DNA of 64,000 nucleotides from Crocinitomix algicola (GTDB taxonomy: Bacteria > Bacteroidota > Bacteroidia > Flavobacteriales_D > Crocinitomicaceae): NCBI RefSeq assembly GCF_001661595.2, contig NZ_LYPF02000014.1, forward strand, positions 62,001 to 126,000, read 5' to 3'. Of this stretch, positions 61,286 to 64,000 are shown one piece after another (the stretch's first letter is position 1; the number at the start of each line of letters is the position of its first letter). The notes under the pieces were generated by a model. That model saw nothing but the letters and a program-made list of their open reading frames with translations, was not told the DNA's origin and searched no databases. The position numbers and the translations under genes were made by a program.

Positions 61286-62380
61286 CTAATTCGAACAGTT
61301 TCCAGAGTGATATTGCTTGGCCAATTCAGAACCTAATTCACGGGCTTTAGACCAATCTGCACAAGCCCCATTTAAATCTCTCAACATTTCTTTAGCCATA
61401 CCACGGTTTACATATGCATCAGCGAGTTTAGGGTCTAGTTGAATCGCTTTTTCGGCGTCTTTTTTAGCGTTTTCATAATCCCCTTTTTTAAAGTAAGCTC
61501 CAGCTCTATTACTATATGCGGGCGCGTATTTAGGGTTTATTTGGATGGCTTTTGAAAAATCATTGACTGCATCATCGTAACGTTCCATGTTCATTTGTGT
61601 GACACCACGATTATTGTATGCTAAAAAGAAATTAGCGTCTATACTTAATGCACGGTTAAAAGCCGCTAAAGCTTCAGGATATTTTTTAACACGTGTTTTG
61701 GTCGTACCAATATTATTCAAAACAAATGCGAGGTTTGGATTTTTCCGCGCTGCTTCTTCATAATCTTTGATGGCTAATTCATATTTCTCAACCATTCTAT
61801 AACAAGAGCCTCGGTCATTGAAGGCATAGGCATTTTCCGGGTCAAGCATGGTGACTTTTGTGAATTGCGCAATTGCTTCGAAGTAGTCTTTTTGTAGAAA
61901 TTTCAATGTTCCAAAATTATAATAAGCTTTAACATATTTTGGCTCTAATTCAATCACTTTCTGGTAGTCCTTCTCAGCATTCAGATAGTCGTTTAAACCT
62001 TGATAGGCCCTTGCACGTTGGAAGTAGGCCTTACCATATTCAGATTTGATGTTTAATAAAGCATCAATGGTTTGAATTGCTTCTTTGTATTTTTCAACGC
62101 TATTTTCTGCAACAGCTTTATTATAATATGCAGGTGTAAATTTGGGATCATTTTCTATGGCCACCGAAAACTTAGAAATTGCTCCTTGAAATTTTTCTTG
62201 TTTGAACAATTCTATTCCTTCGTTATAAGCAGTCTGTGAAAGCTCAATTGCGGCATTTGATTCGTTGAGGTGAGTAATCGAATCCCTATAAAATTTTTCT
62301 TCAGGTGTTAACTCTTCGATTTGGGCAAAACTCATTCCCCCAAATCCAAAAGCAAATAGTAATAAGGTAATCTTCTTCAT
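61286..62380 (-). CDS. secreted TPR repeat protein
   Basis: A 364-residue protein with a signal peptide (cleavage near SFAQ, residue 19). Almost the whole mature chain is TPRs (about eight, residues 50-345), with repeats such as AYNNRGVTQMNMERYDDAVNDF and AYSNRAGAYFKKGDYENAKKDA. A final short module ends in a Cys pair (GACADWSKARELG). It is the first gene of an operon with the PorE-like protein, so it may act with it at the periplasmic side of the outer membrane. Confidence 0.88.
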   Translation of the reverse strand: MKKITLLLFAFGFGGMSFAQIEELTPEEKFYRDSITHLNESNAAIELSQTAYNEGIELFKQEKFQGAISKFSVAIENDPKFTPAYYNKAVAENSVEKYKEAIQTIDALLNIKSEYGKAYFQRARAYQGLNDYLNAEKDYQKVIELEPKYVKAYYNFGTLKFLQKDYFEAIAQFTKVTMLDPENAYAFNDRGSCYRMVEKYELAIKDYEEAARKNPNLAFVLNNIGTTKTRVKKYPEALAAFNRALSIDANFFLAYNNRGVTQMNMERYDDAVNDFSKAIQINPKYAPAYSNRAGAYFKKGDYENAKKDAEKAIQLDPKLADAYVNRGMAKEMLRDLNGACADWSKARELGSELAKQYHSGNCSN

Positions 62381-62568
62381 AATATTGAATTGGTGTAAAC
62401 GTATGGTTTGACACGATTAAATTGAGCTTTAATTTAGTCAAATTCATTTAGATTAACCCGTTCAAAGAAAGATTATTTGCATGTTTTTTTACACGACCTC
62501 CATTGGTCGAAGAAAGGCTGTAATTCACCGATAAATTTAGTGTTATGAGCGTATACTATTTATAGAAA

Positions 62569-63957
62569 TTAAGCCAAGGCTTTAATTTTGTCCATAATAT
62601 CAAAAGCTATTTTATTCGCTTTTTCTTCACTTGAGCTTTCAGAATAAATGCGGATTATAGGTTCTGTATTACTTTTTCGTAAATGTGCCCATTCAGAGCC
62701 AAAGTAGATTTTAACGCCATCGGTAGTATCAATCTCAAACGACTTATAGTCATTTTGTATCTGTGTGAGAATTTGATCCACATCCATTTCAGGAGATAAT
62801 TCTATTTTGTTTTTGGAAATATGGTAGTTAGGATAAGAAGCTCTAAGTGCTGAACTGCTGATATTTTTTTCCGCTAAATGCGTTAAAAATAATCCTATTC
62901 CAACCAAGGCATCCCTTCCGTAATGAGAACTAGGGTAAATAATGCCCCCGTTTCCTTCGCCTCCAATAACAGCATTGGTTTCCTTCATCTTTTTAACCAC
63001 ATTCACTTCTCCTACAGCAGCAGCTTGGTACGAACAGTTGTTATACTTTTCAGTTACCTCGCGCAAAGAGATAGTGGATGATAAATTTGATACAGTGTTT
63101 CCAGGGGTTTTTGATAACACGTAATCAGCTACCGCAACCAGTGTATATTCTTCTCCAAACATCGTTCCATCTTCACAAACGAATGCTAATCGATCTACAT
63201 CAGGATCAACAACAATGCCTAAATCGGCATTCTTTTCTTTAATTGTTTTAGCAATTTCAGTCAGATTTTCTGGCAAAGGTTCTGGGTTGTGCGGAAAATG
63301 ACCATTTGGCTCGCAATATAATTTATGAATTGTATTAACACCAAGAGCTTCTAATAAACGGGGAATAAATATCCCTCCTGTAGAATTGACGGCATCAATA
63401 GCTATTGAAAAATTAGCTTGTTTTATTAATGCGGCATTCACCAAAGGCAAATCTAGAACAGCTTGAATATGTTTTTCCAGGTAAGATTCATCTTTTATGA
63501 CTGTTCCAAGGTCGTCGACTTCCGCAAAGTTAAAATCTTGTTTTTCGGCAGTTGCCAAAATTAATTTCCCCTCTTTGTCAGAGATGAATTCACCCGAGCT
63601 ATTCAAGAGCTTTAAGGCATTCCATTGTTTCGGGTTATGACTGGCAGTTATAATAATTCCACCGTCAGCTTTCTCCATAGGAACCGCAATTTCAACGGTC
63701 GGGGTTGTTGACAAGCCTAAATCAATAACATCAATGCCAAGTCCTATAAGCGTGTTTATAACAAGTTCTGAAATCATCTTACCAGAAAGCCTTGCGTCTC
63801 GACCGATTACAATTTTAGGTTTATTGTTTTCACTCGCGTTTTTTATCCATGTACCGTAAGCAGCGGCAAATTTACATGCGTCTACTGGCGTTAGTCCTTC
63901 ACCTGTTGGTCCACCTATGGTTCCCCTAATTCCTGATATTGATTTTATTAATGTCAC
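62569..63957 (-). CDS. glmM: phosphoglucosamine mutase
   Basis: The 462-residue alpha-D-phosphohexomutase has the catalytic Ser106 in ITASHNPKQWNA, the metal loop DPDVDR, and the C-terminal sugar/phosphate loop SNTEPIIRIYSES. It interconverts glucosamine-6-phosphate and glucosamine-1-phosphate for peptidoglycan and lipid A. The start is GTG at 63955-63957. The 188 bp between it and the TPR gene (62381-62568) hold nothing I recognise. Confidence 0.92.
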   Translation of the reverse strand: MTLIKSISGIRGTIGGPTGEGLTPVDACKFAAAYGTWIKNASENNKPKIVIGRDARLSGKMISELVINTLIGLGIDVIDLGLSTTPTVEIAVPMEKADGGIIITASHNPKQWNALKLLNSSGEFISDKEGKLILATAEKQDFNFAEVDDLGTVIKDESYLEKHIQAVLDLPLVNAALIKQANFSIAIDAVNSTGGIFIPRLLEALGVNTIHKLYCEPNGHFPHNPEPLPENLTEIAKTIKEKNADLGIVVDPDVDRLAFVCEDGTMFGEEYTLVAVADYVLSKTPGNTVSNLSSTISLREVTEKYNNCSYQAAAVGEVNVVKKMKETNAVIGGEGNGGIIYPSSHYGRDALVGIGLFLTHLAEKNISSSALRASYPNYHISKNKIELSPEMDVDQILTQIQNDYKSFEIDTTDGVKIYFGSEWAHLRKSNTEPIIRIYSESSSEEKANKIAFDIMDKIKALA

Positions 63958-63973
63958 AGTCTAAGTTTTTTAA

Positions 63974-63981
63974 CAAAGATA
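63974..63981 (-). promoter_or_regulatory. putative -7 box for glmM
   Basis: On the minus strand this reads TATCTTTG, a full match to TAnnTTTG, 16 bp before the GTG start. The -33 region lies beyond the window edge. Confidence 0.4.
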
Positions 63982-64000
63982 GTTTTTTGTGTGATTAATG

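Overview
The window reads as a chromosomal segment of a Bacteroidota bacterium, most likely a marine or freshwater member of the Flavobacteriales (Crocinitomicaceae/Fluviicola-like). The reasons are AT-rich DNA, start sites without Shine-Dalgarno sequences, many TAnnTTTG -7 boxes, a Bat (aerotolerance) operon, the Bacteroidota-type long PurF homologue whose catalytic Cys follows a short propeptide, a PorE-like TPR/PD40/OmpA protein, and many small TPR or beta-rich lipoproteins. The assignment is by family recognition only. I see no tRNA, rRNA, CRISPR array, insertion sequence or prophage. Genes are dense and no gene-free stretch exceeds 300 bases; 18268-18487 and 32321-32540 hold nothing I recognise.

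Layout. 19-5098 (minus): moxR, DUF58, BatD-like, batA, batB. 5239-10687: L-serine dehydratase, a TPR lipoprotein and a membrane protein, a candidate small RNA, and the PurF homologue. 10806-14983: translation block rplM-rpsI-rpsB-tsf-pyrH-frr. 15018-20854: orphan OmpR-type regulator, folK, TPR lipoprotein, MsbA-like exporter, DUF4269 protein. 20890-25336: compact molybdenum cofactor operon moeA-mobA-moaD-moeB(rhodanese)-moaE-moaC/mogA, without moaA. 25357-31774: GNAT-DinB fusion, small membrane proteins, a second candidate small RNA, a DUF3050 protein, and a second AAA/VWA pair. 31859-38904: SRPBCC protein, pseudouridine synthase, cold-shock protein, tandem short SSBs, and an AraC/aldehyde dehydrogenase/DUF779 module. 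38901-45780: SpoIID-like protein, lpxB, NlpC/P60 hydrolase, a first ECF sigma operon, and a fused 2-oxoacid dehydrogenase E1. 45945-54249: beta-barrel protein, DPP-IV-type peptidase, a CHAT (caspase-like) protein, and a second ECF sigma with a TPR anti-sigma and a beta-helix lipoprotein. 54408-63957: 7TMR-DISM/SpoIIE phosphatase, DUF5060 glycosidase, PorE-like OmpA protein, TPR protein and glmM.

The most interesting area is 48959-54249. A secreted, C-terminally membrane-anchored CHAT protease-like protein converges on, and overlaps by 34 bp, a gene for a membrane anti-sigma factor with periplasmic TPRs, which is itself translationally coupled to an ECF sigma factor. The sigma operon and the divergent beta-helix lipoprotein gene carry the identical promoter GGTTACC-N14-CGCATTAA. 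This suggests a self-contained envelope signalling circuit in which a periplasmic caspase-like enzyme could release a sigma factor. It resembles in outline the TPR-CHAT/anti-sigma/sigma arrangement of type III-E CRISPR systems, but there is no CRISPR here. The function is inferred; the promoter duplication and the gene arrangement are seen directly.

Other points are two genes whose conserved N-termini extend upstream of any ATG/GTG/TTG (DUF58 with a CTG, the pseudouridine synthase with no standard codon), four genes in which a -7 box lies exactly 4 nt before the ATG (possible leaderless transcripts), and four tail-to-tail coding overlaps.
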